Source: Eutreptiella sp. 'Long Island Sound 2002'
Lineage: Eukaryota; Euglenozoa; Euglenophyceae; Eutreptiales; Eutreptiaceae
Assembly: GCA_964036045.1 (NCBI GenBank)
Contig: OZ038383.1
Coordinates: 7,704,430 to 7,768,429, forward strand
Reading direction: 5' to 3'
DNA length: 64,000 nt
A model generated the notes under the pieces. That model saw only the letters and a program-made list of their open reading frames with translations, ran no database searches and was not told the origin of the DNA. The translations under genes were made by a program, and so were the position numbers. This document shows positions 34,862 through 45,779 of the stretch, one piece after another (position 1 is the first letter of the stretch; every line of letters starts with the position of its first letter).

Positions 34862-35425
34862 GACATAGATGCACAGCACGGCACCTTCCAAAATGTGGTG
34901 GGTAAAGAGCAAAGAGGGCGCTGCATACATGTGTGCATGCTGTGGGGCGGGGGACCATTGAGTCGCAGCGAGTCTGTGCAACCTCCTAAGACAACTCGGT
35001 TGGCTGTCCAAGTCAGGGACGGGGCCGTCTTGCGTCATGGCAGGCAGCTACAGGGCCCTTGAATTGCAGTCCAACAGGTTTCCAAGGGGCATGGCACGCG
35101 GGCTGGGGGCAGTGCTGGTCTTCAGCTCTGTGGGGCACAGGTATCCCCCTGAGGATCAGGCGAAACAAGGAGGCGGGCAGTGCATGCTTGGGCTGCAGCT
35201 CTTCACAGGCGCAGCGGAAGAAAGAAAGAGGTTCCGGGGTCCATGGAGGAAACCCAACTTGTGCATGCAGGGTGCCAGGAAGATTTGCTCACACAACCAG
35301 TGGCATGACCAAGGCCAAGATAAGTTAAGAGCCGTCCGTGGTGCACTCAAAATTTGTCAATCAAGAATTTTGCTTTCTCCCTTTGGCTTTACATTTGACC
35401 CCCTGCATCTCTCCATGTTCAGGAC

Positions 35426-38400
35426 ATGGTGACGCCAGAGCAGCCCGTGATCATTGTAGGGGCCGGCCCTTGCGGATTGCTGGCCGCCCTTGTTCTCCAA
35501 CGCCGCGGCGTACCCTGTATTGTGCTGGAACGGCAGTTTCAAACGCAGCACAAGGCAGATGTTGGCAGCGGGTATGAAATTGCCCCCACGGCACAGAAGT
35601 TACTAGAGCGCGTCGGCCTGCCAGCAGATGATGGCTTTTGGACCCCATTCGGTGGCATGTTACTGCAAGACATGCATGGGAAGACACTCCGGCGGATCGA
35701 TGGGAACTACACCTTGAAAGTCGTGAGCCGCAGTACATTGCAGACCCGCCTATTGCAAGCGCTGGGGTGGACCTTGGATTTGCGGTTCGGGGTTGAAGTT
35801 GTCGACTTTGTGCAGGATGATGGCTCGGTTTGTGCGTGCGCAAGATTGTGGTCGCTGTTGTCCTGCATTGCGCCTGCCTGTGCCGAATTTACCCAGCGTA
35901 CACCAAAGTGTAATCTTCACAAAATGCGCAAGTAGGTGTTCCCACATTTTTCCTGGTCAAATGAAAGGGGAATGCCTAAGGCTATGCCTGTGCCTTTGAC
36001 TATATTTGTGCCTATGCCTCTGCCTACGCTTATGCCCTTGCCGGTGCCTTTGCCTATACCTATACCGCCCGCCTGCGTCTATGCCTGTCCTCATGCATAA
36101 GCCAACGCTTGTGCCAGTTTCCTGCAGGAGACCAGCATGAAGACCCGGTCAAAGCATTTGCACAAAGCAACACAAAACATGCCTACCTGTGTCCCTACAT
36201 GCCTGTGCCGGGGCCCGTGCTGGCAAACAACGGTCCGTAACATGCGTTGTTCTCCGCACATGTGGTTTGCCAAACGCAACCAAAGCTTTCACATAAGGGA
36301 GGGGGGTTGGGGGCGTCACAACGTAGAAGAGGTTGATGATGACAATGACCACCGTCAAAGGCGCAGGGTCATGGCCGCCTAGAGCTTTCCGCTTTGCAGA
36401 CCCCTGATACAACAGAGAGTATGCAGCCAGTCTCAGCCCCCTCCCCCCCCCGCCCCAGTCCTTTGGCCTTTTTGCTTCCTCCCTGCGAATGCCCTGGGCC
36501 GTATCGGCCCACAACAACCGACATTGACCTGCGCCCTTTGGCACATGTTTGAGGGACATTAGGGACGGCGATCCCCCCGAATTCCACCTCTTGGGCCCTT
36601 GGGACCCCATGGGCATGGAGAGATTCACGTGAAGGCGGGTCAAGGGCGCTTTCCCAGTGGATAAAAACAGGGGACAATATCATGAACTGCCCGACTTCGA
36701 GGCTCCGCCGAGGCCGACCCGCGAAGCTCGGGTCCGAGTTCCCAACCTGTGGGGAGGTGAGTCCGCATCATAGCCCGAGGATTCGAGCCGCCCCCGGGTC
36801 GAAGGGAGGAGCACGGAAGTCGCCTGTACGCATACCTTTGCCCCCCCCCAATGCCCAGACCGATGGCAACAGGTGATGTCTGGCTCCAGGACCAACGCAG
36901 TGCGCATTTGGAGTGCGGTGTGAGGTCAGCTCCGCAGATGTGCACAGGGCGAATAGATCCCTTGCTGTCGTGCGCACAGCACAGCAGGGTGGGAAACAAC
37001 CCCATTCCGGAGGCGGCACTGGAGATCACCGTTTGGCCATTTGTAGGCAGGGCCACACTGGGAACCCCATCAGTGTGCCCCTGCCGTGTCTGCGGAGACG
37101 GTGGCGCACGAGGAGTACGTAACACTTGTTGGGACCCTTGCCTATGGCGGACGGCCGTCACATCAAATTCTGCAATTCTAATGCTGGAGCACTCCGTCTC
37201 TGTGTTCTGCTGCTTGTGCCTGCTGGTGTTCATGCATGGGAAGAATGGGGCAGAGTTGACAAAACTGAGGTCCGCCGGACGTGACCGCAACCCTCTGCCG
37301 GAGGCTGCCGCACGTGGTTGTTGGTTCCATGGCGTCACTGCACAGGCGATCTGAGCCACGTGACCGCCCGGCAGTCTGTCACATGGCAGCACGGCAGCGA
37401 AACCATTATTGTAGAGAAACGAAACCAGGGGACTGGGGGCGGGGGGGTTGGCTCCGAAAAACGTCCATTTATGCTTCCGGGAGAGTGGTAGGTACCCTGC
37501 CCGAGGCCGCTGGACGTGACCCAATCCTCTGCCGGTCGCCAGACCCAATTCCCTGCCGGGGGCTGCCGGACTTGGGCTCCGGTGACAAGACAGTGCGTGT
37601 CTGGCGCGCGGCGTTCTCCCCCTCCATACCTCTGATGCGCGCGGTCCCTGTGCAATGCCTGACCCCCGTCCCTGTGCTTCCGCAGGTCACCGTTACTCTT
37701 AGCGACGGCTCCACCATCACCGGGGCGGCGCTCCTGGCGTGCGACGGCATTCACTCTGCGGTGCGCCGCGCCCTCTACAACAGCGCGTCTCCGCCGGCCC
37801 ACATCTCCCCATCCCTCGCACACGCCCCGGACCACCTGCGGTTCTCCGGCATCAACGTCTGGTGGGGCAAGTGCACACTGCACCGCGACTCCGAGGCCTA
37901 CGGCCTCGTGGCCCGGACCCAGACGTCCCGGTACGGCAGCTACACGTTGGTCTGGTGCCTGGGCAGCCCCGGGCACCCGGGCACGTTCGTGGGCAGCCCC
38001 GTGGCCTCCACCGACGACGCCCTCGTGTGCGCGTGGGCGTTCTGCGCCCCGGCGGACCTGCTGCCCTCCGGCGTGGGCGACGACCTCACGTGCCGCGGGG
38101 CCGTGTCGGGCCCCGCCGCCAAGACGGACCTGGAGCGCCACACGCGGGGCCTGTCCCCCCTGATCCGCGCGGTCGTGCGCGCGACCGACGCGGACGCCGT
38201 CCGGAAGGTGGGCGTGCACGTGCGCGAGCGCACGGACCTGCCGTACGCCGTCGGCCGCGTGGCCCTCCTCGGGGACGCCGCGCACCCCCAGAGCCCCTTT
38301 CTGGGGCAGGGGGTCAACATGGCCCTCGCCGACGCGTACGTCTGCGCCGAGCGGCTCGCGCGGCAGCCGGTGCCGACGGCGCTGCGGACGTACGCGGCGG

Positions 38401-38696
38401 CGGCGCGGCGCGAGGCCGTGAACGCGTTGCTGAAGCAGTCGGACTGGCTCGGGGCCACGCTGATGTCCGGGGGGTGGGTGACGACGCTGATGGTGCACAG
38501 CCTCGTGAAGCGGGGGCCGGTCCTGCGGTGGCTGCTGCTGGACCCGGAGGAGATCGACATGAGCAATAGGGCGATGGTGGAGGAGGCCACGCGGGAGTTG
38601 GGCCTGGACTTCGACCCGCTCCCCGCCGCAGAGCGGCCGTCCGAGTGGGGGCCGGGGTGCGGCGCGGAGGAGTGCACCGCCGCGCGGCAGGCGTGA
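35426..38696 (+). CDS. FAD-dependent monooxygenase (aromatic-ring hydroxylase type); join 35426-35827 and 37686-38696
   Basis: The two exons splice in phase to give about 470 residues, normal for the PHBH/UbiH-like FAD_binding_3 family. Exon 1 has the dinucleotide-binding VGAGPCGLLAAL (residues 11-22), the ribose-binding Glu in VLER and VSRSTLQTRLLQAL. It ends DFVQDDGS before GT at 35828. Exon 2 opens VTVTLSDGSTITGAALLAC after GCTTCCGCAG, followed by DGIHSAVR (~154) and the FAD-binding GDAAHPQSPFLGQGVNMAL (~330). The predicted reaction is NAD(P)H- and O2-dependent hydroxylation; the substrate is unknown. No signal peptide is visible. A strong acceptor (CTCTCCATGTTCAG) ends at 35422, four bases before the ATG, so an upstream exon is likely. 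Exon 2 is far more GC-rich than exon 1. Confidence 0.88.
35828..37685 (+). other. 1858 bp intron of the monooxygenase gene
   Basis: The intron runs GTTTGT...CTTCCGCAG. It contains a degenerate TGCCTA-type hexanucleotide repeat at about 35975-36095. It also holds a minus-strand tRNA-like sequence at about 36771-36837 with B-box GGCTCGAATCC. No gene lies inside. Confidence 0.8.
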
Positions 38697-40910
38697 CGGG
38701 CGCTGCGCCGAGAAGCGGCGTTCCAGGGGCCCAGTCGCTCGGGGCGCTCCGACTCCGTCGGCCGCAGCGGACCTGCTGGCGCTCCGGCTCTCCTTCCCGC
38801 CCTTCGCCCTTCCTGACCGGCCATGGCTTCGTAGCAACAAAGCCCAACAACCCGAGCGGCGAGGAGGCAAACGGCACAGCATGCCACATTCAGCACAGCC
38901 CCAACACACCAACCACGGGCCTCCGCGAACGCGGAAACGACACCAGCAAGAGCACAGGCCGCAGCGGCCGACAGAAAGCAGCGACCCGACGCAACATGCG
39001 AAGGGAAGAACGGGTGACCGTCCAGGGCCCCGTAAAGGAGCAACAACCAGACGGAATGTCACACAGGGGGGGGGGGGGGGGCGAGGAGGTTGTTGGGGGC
39101 CACTGGCCTCGGGGGATGGGGTGTGCGCTTTCCCGTCAGTCCCGCATGCCTTTGCTTTCCACGCACTTCTGAACTCGGGGGTGTGACGCAGCAGATCCGG
39201 TGGTGTCCGCACGGCGCTGGCGGTGTCGCTTCTCTCGTTGCGGGATCGCCGCCGCCGTGTCGGTGTGCTACCCACCGGCCGTCGTTGTGTCCCACGTGGC
39301 GGTGCCCATGGCCCTTCTCGGCCCCTGACGAGCCCGTTTCCCTCCTGCGCTTTTGTGCTGATCGCTCATTGTGCGCACGTGCCGTAGCCCAGTCTTCCTC
39401 CGATGGTTTGGGGGGCGGGGGGCAAAAACAAGTCGGTGTACCTGCAATCGGCCCCTTCGATGAGTTCCATTTTTGTTTTCCTGAGGAAAGTTTTGTGATG
39501 TGTGGGCGGGTCGGTGGGCGGGTCGGACGAGGGGTGGCCAGGGCCCCACATCCCCCCCCCCCCCCCCCGCGGGGGGTCCTTCAGCAATGGCCTATCTCCG
39601 GCCTTCATGCGGCTTTCCCTTGCCTTTTGCCCTTTGCGGCAGCCGGGCTGCTGCCCCGTTGGCCCCCCTCCGCTCCCTCAGCCCATGCCACACACCCGCA
39701 TCGGGCGTGTGCTTTCGCTTGACCGAGAGCTATTGTCCGTTTGCTGGCCTTTTGTCCGTTCGAAGGAATGATCCACGTCCCACCCACGCGGACGCAGCAC
39801 CAACCGCCTGTGCTAGAGCCCAGCCCTTGAGCTTGAGCTTGAGGCATGGGCAGGCTCCGGCCACCACCCCTACTGCCTCCAGGACGGGGCCGCGGCGGAA
39901 GAGGAGTATACTCCGGTGGTGATGGAGCGCGGTGGTTGGCCGTGTCCGTTTCCCTGCTTCCCGCTCACCGCCAGAGGGCGTGTGCGGATAGTGCTACCCC
40001 CCCAAAGCACGTGACCGTTGCACCTGTGCATTGGTCTGTGCCCCCCCTGCCGTGCAGTGGTCGGCGTCCACTCCGCCACCATTGCTACGCCCTCCTCCCA
40101 ATGCCCTCGGAGGCGTGAAGCCCCCCCCACAAGCCTCAGGTGAAAGGCCGCAGGCGCCGCACCATGTCTCGACATGTCTGGAAGGGCAGCAGCCTGCTTG
40201 GGTGGCTACAGTGCCACGTCCTTTGCAAACAGGAGGTCCCGGGCCGCATGGCGCGCACTTTCCATTTCGCTGGGGACTGCTGAGGGCAGACCTCCGCACA
40301 GTCCCGTTGGTTGCATTGCTGGTGTTTCAGCGCCGTGACGGAACTGTCCGGGGGCGGCGCACCGTCGCATGCCCCACGCGCACCCACAGCACCGGCGCAT
40401 GTGCGCGCCCTCACACAACGCTGCTTCGCCCGTGGCCGTTCCGTTCATGTTTGCATCGGGGTCTGGGGTGAGGTCGGCCCAGTGCGCACACAAAGCCTGG
40501 TGCTGGAGAAGAAACCCCTACGGGGGGGGGGCTTGCACAAATTGGCACACACCCGCATGCACCCCCCCCCACACACACATACACACACACACACCCCATG
40601 CCCCCCCCCCCGGCCATGCCTCAGCCACTCATGGAGGATGATGGGGTCCAGCCAGTGGTACACACCCTCTTTTCCAGGCACGGCAGGGCTTCAGCTGAGA
40701 TTGCATACACCTTTTCAACTGTTTTGAGGTTCTGACTCCGTTGAAGGGGTGGAGCACAGGCACAAAGCGATTCCTGCCCGCGTGCAAAGCCAAAGGCGCC
40801 AGCTATCTCAATGCAGCACATGGGTCTCCCTCGTTACTAACTAGTCCAGGGGGAGGAGAGGGGGCACGGGGGATGAAGGGGCAGAGTAACCCTCCCCCTT
40901 CATCCTCCTA
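38697..40910. other. Intergenic stretch without recognised genes
   Basis: It contains G and C homopolymers (near 39068, 39551, 40520 and 40610) and a short (CA)n run at about 40571-40594. Several open frames of 80-210 codons occur on both strands in GC-rich parts, but none has a recognisable motif and most overlap one another. Confidence 0.4.
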
Positions 40911-41531
40911 CCCCCCCCCCCTTGTATAAGCTACGCCAGCTCAACCCAGTTCCTGTTGAGGGTAGGGAGGAAGACCTGACCTATCCTGACGAACTGTGGC
41001 GGCGCCTCCGGCGCCGTATCTGAGGAGGAACTGTGACGCTTCGCTGGACAGATGGGACAATCTGTGTCGCGGCTCCGCCGCGTGATACTTGATGAGGGCA
41101 TACGTCTGTCGGTGGGGACGTAATGCTGGACTTTCCACCGCTCTGCAGATAAGCTACGCCCTTGTCCAAGCTACAGTAGGCGTAGGGACCGTATTAATTT
41201 GGGACCTAATTTTAATTCGGTACCAAACGTAGTGCAGCCACATAAGACATGGGTTTGGTGACGGATTTGAGAGTCACATAGAGTCATGGACACATTTGTT
41301 GTGAGCGTTTGCCCACTTGACCCAGATAGCTGTGATTTTGGGGATGTTTGTGCATTATGTGCCCCTTTCTTGCACCAGCTCACCATGCAATCGTCTCTTT
41401 TTGAACGTGGGTGCCCGACGTTGGTAGTTGTATGTGTCGCGCGCAAGCTACGCCCGTGTCCAAGCTACAGTAGGCGTAGGGACCGTATTAATTTGGGACT
41501 TTGGCGTAGCTTATGCAAGGGGGGGGCGGGG
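40911..41531. mobile_element. Element B: poly-C family transposon interrupted by a LINE fragment
   Basis: The left end is C11-TTGTATAAGCTACGCC. The right end is GGCGTAGCTTATGCAAGG with a G-rich run, the reverse complement with one mismatch in the unique part. The inner direct repeat CCAAGCTACAGTAGGCGTAG, then GGACCGTATTAATTTGGGAC, occurs at 41166 and 41460. Flanks CCTCCT (left) and CCTCCT (right, after GTA) may be a target duplication. The LINE fragment sits at 40938-41148. A short ORF starting at 41286 (MDTFVVSVCPLDPDSCDFG) is of unknown meaning. Confidence 0.7.
40938..41148 (+). mobile_element. Severely 5'-truncated copy of the 20.3 kb LINE
   Basis: These 211 bp correspond to the LINE 3' UTR. 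They share GGCGCC-TCC-GGCGCC and CGCGGCTCCGCCGCG hairpins, GATGGGACAAT, GTGATACTTG, GTCTGTCGGTGGGGAC and GGACTTTCCACCG. The fragment is flanked by ATAAGCTACGCC at 40926-40937 and 41149-41160, a 12 bp target-site duplication. Confidence 0.8.
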
Positions 41532-41719
41532 TACCTCCTCCGCGCAAGAGCATCTTGGACCTGAACAGGCGTCTGTCATCGTTAACTGTACAGAGCACGC
41601 ACATGCGCACACGCACACACACTCAGGGCAGGAGCTGTGTTTTGTTGACAGCGCCCTGTGGATGTGGAGTTGGCTAGCCCCCCATTGGGTGGCCATTGCA
41701 TGGCCTCTGGACGCGGAAC

Positions 41720-41849
41720 ACGTGGTTTGATTGAGCCAATAGGAGATAGGGGTTGAACCTCGCAGTTTGCGCATGATTGGGATTGACGACCTTTGCACAC
41801 ACATACACTATACGGGCTCAACCGGGAGACCTGGTAAAAATGGTACAAC

Positions 41850-41886
<37 letters not shown>

Positions 41887-41965
41887 TGTTAGAGAACACT
41901 AAGCAGTTGTTTCAATGATATTGGGTGTCACACACACGCGTGCGCACACACACACACACACACAC
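41720..41965 (+). repeat. (CA)n-tailed repeat ends in tandem
   Basis: The segment 41720-41813 (GGGTTGAACCTCGCAGTTTG, GCAT, then a TTTGCACACACATACAC tail) matches 51040-51130. It is followed at 41816 by GGCTCAACCGGGAGACCTGG, then TAAAAATGGTAC and (CA)n, matching the 3' end of the SINE at 19433-19497. A further (CA)n run lies at 41940-41965. Confidence 0.6.
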
Positions 41966-42187
41966 ATCGACCTCACAGACCAGTCCTGGAGGTAGAGTGT
42001 ATCCCAAAAACTGAAATTTTCTGTATCACGCTGTATCCCAAGCTTCGGGGGGGGTGTATCACGTGTGTATCCCAACTTTCAAGAGTGTGTATCACATGCG
42101 TGTCCCACCCAGCTGGATTTGCGCTGGGTTTGCACTTTTACTAGACATCACTTCAAGCTACGCTCTGTTGCACTGATGAACAAGCTG

Positions 42188-42259
42188 GTAGCTGTAGCTC
42201 AGTTGGTCAGGCACTGCTCTGGTCAAACAGGGAGCGTGAGTACAATTCCCTCTGCATGC
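42188..42259 (+). tRNA. tRNA-Thr(GGT)-like sequence, probably a pseudogene or SINE head
   Basis: This is exactly 72 nt. TAGCTCAGTTGG is a perfect A-box and D-loop. The anticodon loop CTGGTCA gives GGT (Thr), with a CTGCT/AACAG stem containing one mismatch. The T-arm GTGAG-TACAATT-CCCTC has two mismatches, and the acceptor ends GTAGCTG/TGCATGC pair poorly. A T6 run directly follows and would terminate pol III. The strong resemblance with eroded stems suggests a retired or retroposed tRNA. Confidence 0.4.
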
Positions 42260-42984
42260 TTTTTTCTAATGTCAGTTGTCTCATCATGGAAGTAAATGTG
42301 GTATGGGGGTTACAGCTACAGTGATGGTGACATGTTACCTGTGGGGGATGGCCAAGATCTGTTTTCTCTTTTCATGGATTTCGTGTTTCGCACGTGGGTC
42401 CCAGGCTGGTGAAGTGTGTATCGTGTGTGTAAGCCCCCCCCCCCAAAAAAAAGTGTGTATCTCGCGGTAGCGGTGATACGCACGATCTCCAGGTCTGTCA
42501 CAGACACACATTGTTAGGTTGGTCCTACCAATGGCCTGCGTACGCCAAGGCCATGCAGCAGTGCAGCAAGGCATGGGGTGATTTTTTCTCCGTAGTATGT
42601 GCCTGATACAGCAGTTGTTGTGACATGCCATGGCAGCATAGAGACGGCCCTATCTTGTTGGACTGCCTCATCTTTGTGGCTTGATGGCGTACTTGATGGG
42701 GGCAGGGATCACGGGGGGGGGGGGGGTCCTCACTCTTTGCCAGAGTCCTGCCGTTTGAGGTGATTCATCCACCACTCCGTCCGGCGGCCTTCTGCACCAA
42801 GCATCTGCTAGAAACCCTGCATCTTTCAAGAAGCATCTCTGAGGCAGACACCATCATCTGCCATGCAGTGGACTCGGAATGCTTCGGCACCGTTTTGTCG
42901 GATTTGCTGCATCAGCAGTGGGTATGGGCAATCGTCTATCAGTGTTACGCCGGCACCAGGCAGGGAGGATTGCCAGTGAAGTGC

Positions 42985-43090
42985 AGGGTCACATTGTTGC
43001 TGCAACGTGTGCAAAGGGTGTACGAGCTGTGCATTTGGGTCGCATTGTTGCTCCAACGTGTGCAGATGGTGCACAAACTGTGCATTTCCC
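42985..43090 (+). repeat. 51 bp tandem duplication
   Basis: Two units of 51 bp: GTCACATTGTTGCTGCAACG, GTGTGCAAAGGGTGTACGAG, CTGTGCATTT, and then a diverged copy starting GTCGCATTGTTGCTCCAACG. The length is a multiple of three and both copies are open in two frames (42760-43281 on the plus strand is one of them), but no known protein is recognised. Confidence 0.6.
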
Positions 43091-43934
43091 CCGCTACAGT
43101 GTGGGCTGGGGTCCCTGCAAACAGCAGTCTGGGGGTATGTAGGGTGTGTAAGCGTTTGGGGCCTTTGTTGTGGAGCCTGAGAGGTTGTGTCTGGTGCCAA
43201 TTTAGATTTGAACCACGCACTGCGGGATTTTCATGGCAAACCCCCGGAGCTGTCACGCATCCAGCGAGGCCCAGTAATTGAATGATACCGTTGTTCATGT
43301 ACTTGTGTGCTCTGCATGGTGCTTCCAGGCGTCTTTCCGTACATTCCGGTTGATCAGGTTGGACCGGAGTAGGACACCGCTCATCGTGCATGCGCTGTGA
43401 GGACGGACTGTGAGGATGGCAATGGGCAATCGATGCCATCGCTTTGCCGGGCTGCCCAAATCCCTGCACAGCTTTGCGCTCCCAGATGACTCCAAGCCTC
43501 TCGTTAAATCCTCGGCTTGTCGTAGTTACATCAGCAGCTTTGCACACATATATCATATACATGACTTCATTGTGAAGTTCTTATTCTTATCGAAGTATAT
43601 TGGAGTATGGCTCATGACAATGAGTTTTCGACGGGAGAAACCTTTAAGACCACCCTTGTTTCCTCGGATGCGGTTGTTGTGTTTGTACCATGCATTCTAC
43701 AGAAACAAGCTCGACTGATGCTTATCCACCTCTGATGTGGTGCTCCTCCTCCAATGCAACACAAACACACACACACAGGTGTTTTGTTTGGTGCCTGCCA
43801 GCTGGTGACACTGCATACCCAACCGAAAGCCAAACAGGCACGATCCTCGGTGACTCTGTCATCACACGGGCTGCTTCTGCCTCCCCCTGGGCTAGTGAAA
43901 ACCCTGCTTGGCACGACCCCACGGGTCATACAAA

Positions 43935-45644
43935 ATGTCGGGACTTACCCATGAAATTTTGGAAGCGCTACGCAACCCAGAGCTCCTGGAAGCTCTGGCC
44001 GCAGCCATCGCACCACTTCTCTGTGGGAAGAAGGATCTACCGCCGCCGGCGAAAACGACCACTGCACGGGAAGAGGAACTCCTTGGCGTCATCCGGGAGC
44101 TACGTGGCACGGTCCGCGAGTTGCGCGCAGCACTACAAGCGGCAGGGGGTAAATCGGTGCCCCCAAAGGAGCAGACCGTGGTGGACGAGCAACAGTCCCC
44201 CTATCGCGCAGCCCTCACTCGGAGGATGAAAACACAGAGCCGTCTTGTCGTACAGGATGTCCCAGACCTGGGAGAACCACTGCAGCCAACAGCCACTGCG
44301 GTGCATGAAATTGAGGGCAAACACGGCTTCACTGCGGTCCAAGGACGCCGCATTTACCAGGGAGAGCACAAGACTGCACTCAAGTCTTTGCAACAGATAG
44401 GAGCAAACAAGCCTGTCCATGATTGGAAGGTCACAGAGGCCACCGCAAAGGCCTTCGAACACGTTTTGCTTGTGGGGCAACCGCTGGCGGAAGCGCACGC
44501 AATAGCAGCACAGGCCTTAACAAAATATGACGGCATCCAGAGCGTCAGCGCACACGTGCTAGCGACAAACTGCAGACGGGAAGTGGTCAATGTGCCAGGC
44601 ATACTGGCAGCGCTTGGCAGTTCACGAGAATGCTTGCATGTCCAGGATTTCGTACTCAGCATCAAGGTCGTTACCAAACGTATGTCTTGGGAAGTCAAGA
44701 GAGACCCGGATGTGACTGTGATCCCACCTGAGCACTCCATCCTGCTTTGCTGGGAGCGACCCAAAGACGGCGTCGAAGGACAGGACACGGAGCCAGAAGT
44801 GCTACCTCAGGACAAGGCTGCCATTCGGATAGTGTGCTGCCTAGACCCTTCCGCACTGCGCGCGGGACAGGACAGCACCAAAGTCAAGGCATCCCGCTGG
44901 GCTGAAAGCACGTGCTGGGAGCTGACGGCCCCCCTACTCCAGCCGGCACTCACCAGTCCCCCACCCATGCAAGTGGGCAAGAGGGGCAGCAAGTATGAAG
45001 TCACGGTGGTGCTACCGGCGCCCATGGCTAAGCAGGTGCTCTGCAGCAGTGGCAAAATCGTCGGCCTGGAATACAGGTTGTTTATGAGCAAAACCATCGA
45101 TGTCGATGACCTGAAGGCCAACATGGTCTGGGTCAAGCTCCCTCCATCCAACAAGCGCTCCATTTCGGAGCAGTGGCGTAGATTATCTAAGCAGCCTTGG
45201 TTCGCAGGCCTCATGGCAGGGGACAAGGACGACAGACTCGGGGTACGAGTATGGGGGGGGGCTGTCTTGCCCGAAACCAGGGAGGAAATCGCAGGACTGT
45301 TGGGCATACAAATCACCCCCCCCGTGACACGAGTGAGAGTGAGAGGCTATGGTATTTCTATGGGCCTTGTCTCAGGGTCGCAGTCTGCGGCCCAAAGGGA
45401 GGCTGACCGCGTTTTCGGCGCTAACACTGTCAAAGTGCAACGATGTCAACACCTGAAGCACAGTGGGCTGATCAACCCTGTGTTTGATATGGATATTACG
45501 GGAGTCCCCCCAGACTGGGAGGGCTGCACTGCACCGGCGAAGGATTCGCGGATGCCTGTCCGTAGGTGGCACCTATGTCTGCGTAAATCCACTGGCCCCT
45601 CATACACCCTGGTGGGGAAAAACACGACGCTCCCTGCGGTCTAG
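43935..45644 (+). CDS. LINE ORF1 (gag-like protein), premature stop near the end
   Basis: The ORF has 569 codons from ATG 43935. It begins MSGLTHEILEALRNPELLEA and has an early coiled-coil-like stretch (REEELLGVIRELRGTVREL). The middle resembles nothing I can name. The frame stops at TAG 45642 but immediately continues in the same frame with an acidic tail (PDDEEMEDSPAGAPAAEEDE) to TGA 45726. The TAG is therefore probably a recent mutation or a read-through site. ORF1 proteins of LINEs bind the RNA and form the RNP. Confidence 0.65.
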   Translation: MSGLTHEILEALRNPELLEALAAAIAPLLCGKKDLPPPAKTTTAREEELLGVIRELRGTVRELRAALQAAGGKSVPPKEQTVVDEQQSPYRAALTRRMKTQSRLVVQDVPDLGEPLQPTATAVHEIEGKHGFTAVQGRRIYQGEHKTALKSLQQIGANKPVHDWKVTEATAKAFEHVLLVGQPLAEAHAIAAQALTKYDGIQSVSAHVLATNCRREVVNVPGILAALGSSRECLHVQDFVLSIKVVTKRMSWEVKRDPDVTVIPPEHSILLCWERPKDGVEGQDTEPEVLPQDKAAIRIVCCLDPSALRAGQDSTKVKASRWAESTCWELTAPLLQPALTSPPPMQVGKRGSKYEVTVVLPAPMAKQVLCSSGKIVGLEYRLFMSKTIDVDDLKANMVWVKLPPSNKRSISEQWRRLSKQPWFAGLMAGDKDDRLGVRVWGGAVLPETREEIAGLLGIQITPPVTRVRVRGYGISMGLVSGSQSAAQREADRVFGANTVKVQRCQHLKHSGLINPVFDMDITGVPPDWEGCTAPAKDSRMPVRRWHLCLRKSTGPSYTLVGKNTTLPAV

Positions 45645-45779
45645 GGGTGTGTCTTGCCTGATGATGAAGAAATGGAGGACTCGCCTGCAGGAGCCCCCGC
45701 GGCAGAGGAGGATGAGAGCATTCTCTGAACCCCCACCCCCCCCCCCCCTGGAAGATGGCACTGAGTTACAGGTCCTCTG

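Noticed and set aside
37281-37685. Extension of monooxygenase exon 2 upstream in the same open frame
   Set aside because: No homology to the family there, and the exon 1 to exon 2 junction at 35827/37686 reproduces the expected sequence without it.
37335-39275. 646-codon minus-strand frame
   Set aside because: Antisense to exon 2 of the monooxygenase, whose plus-strand motifs are unambiguous.
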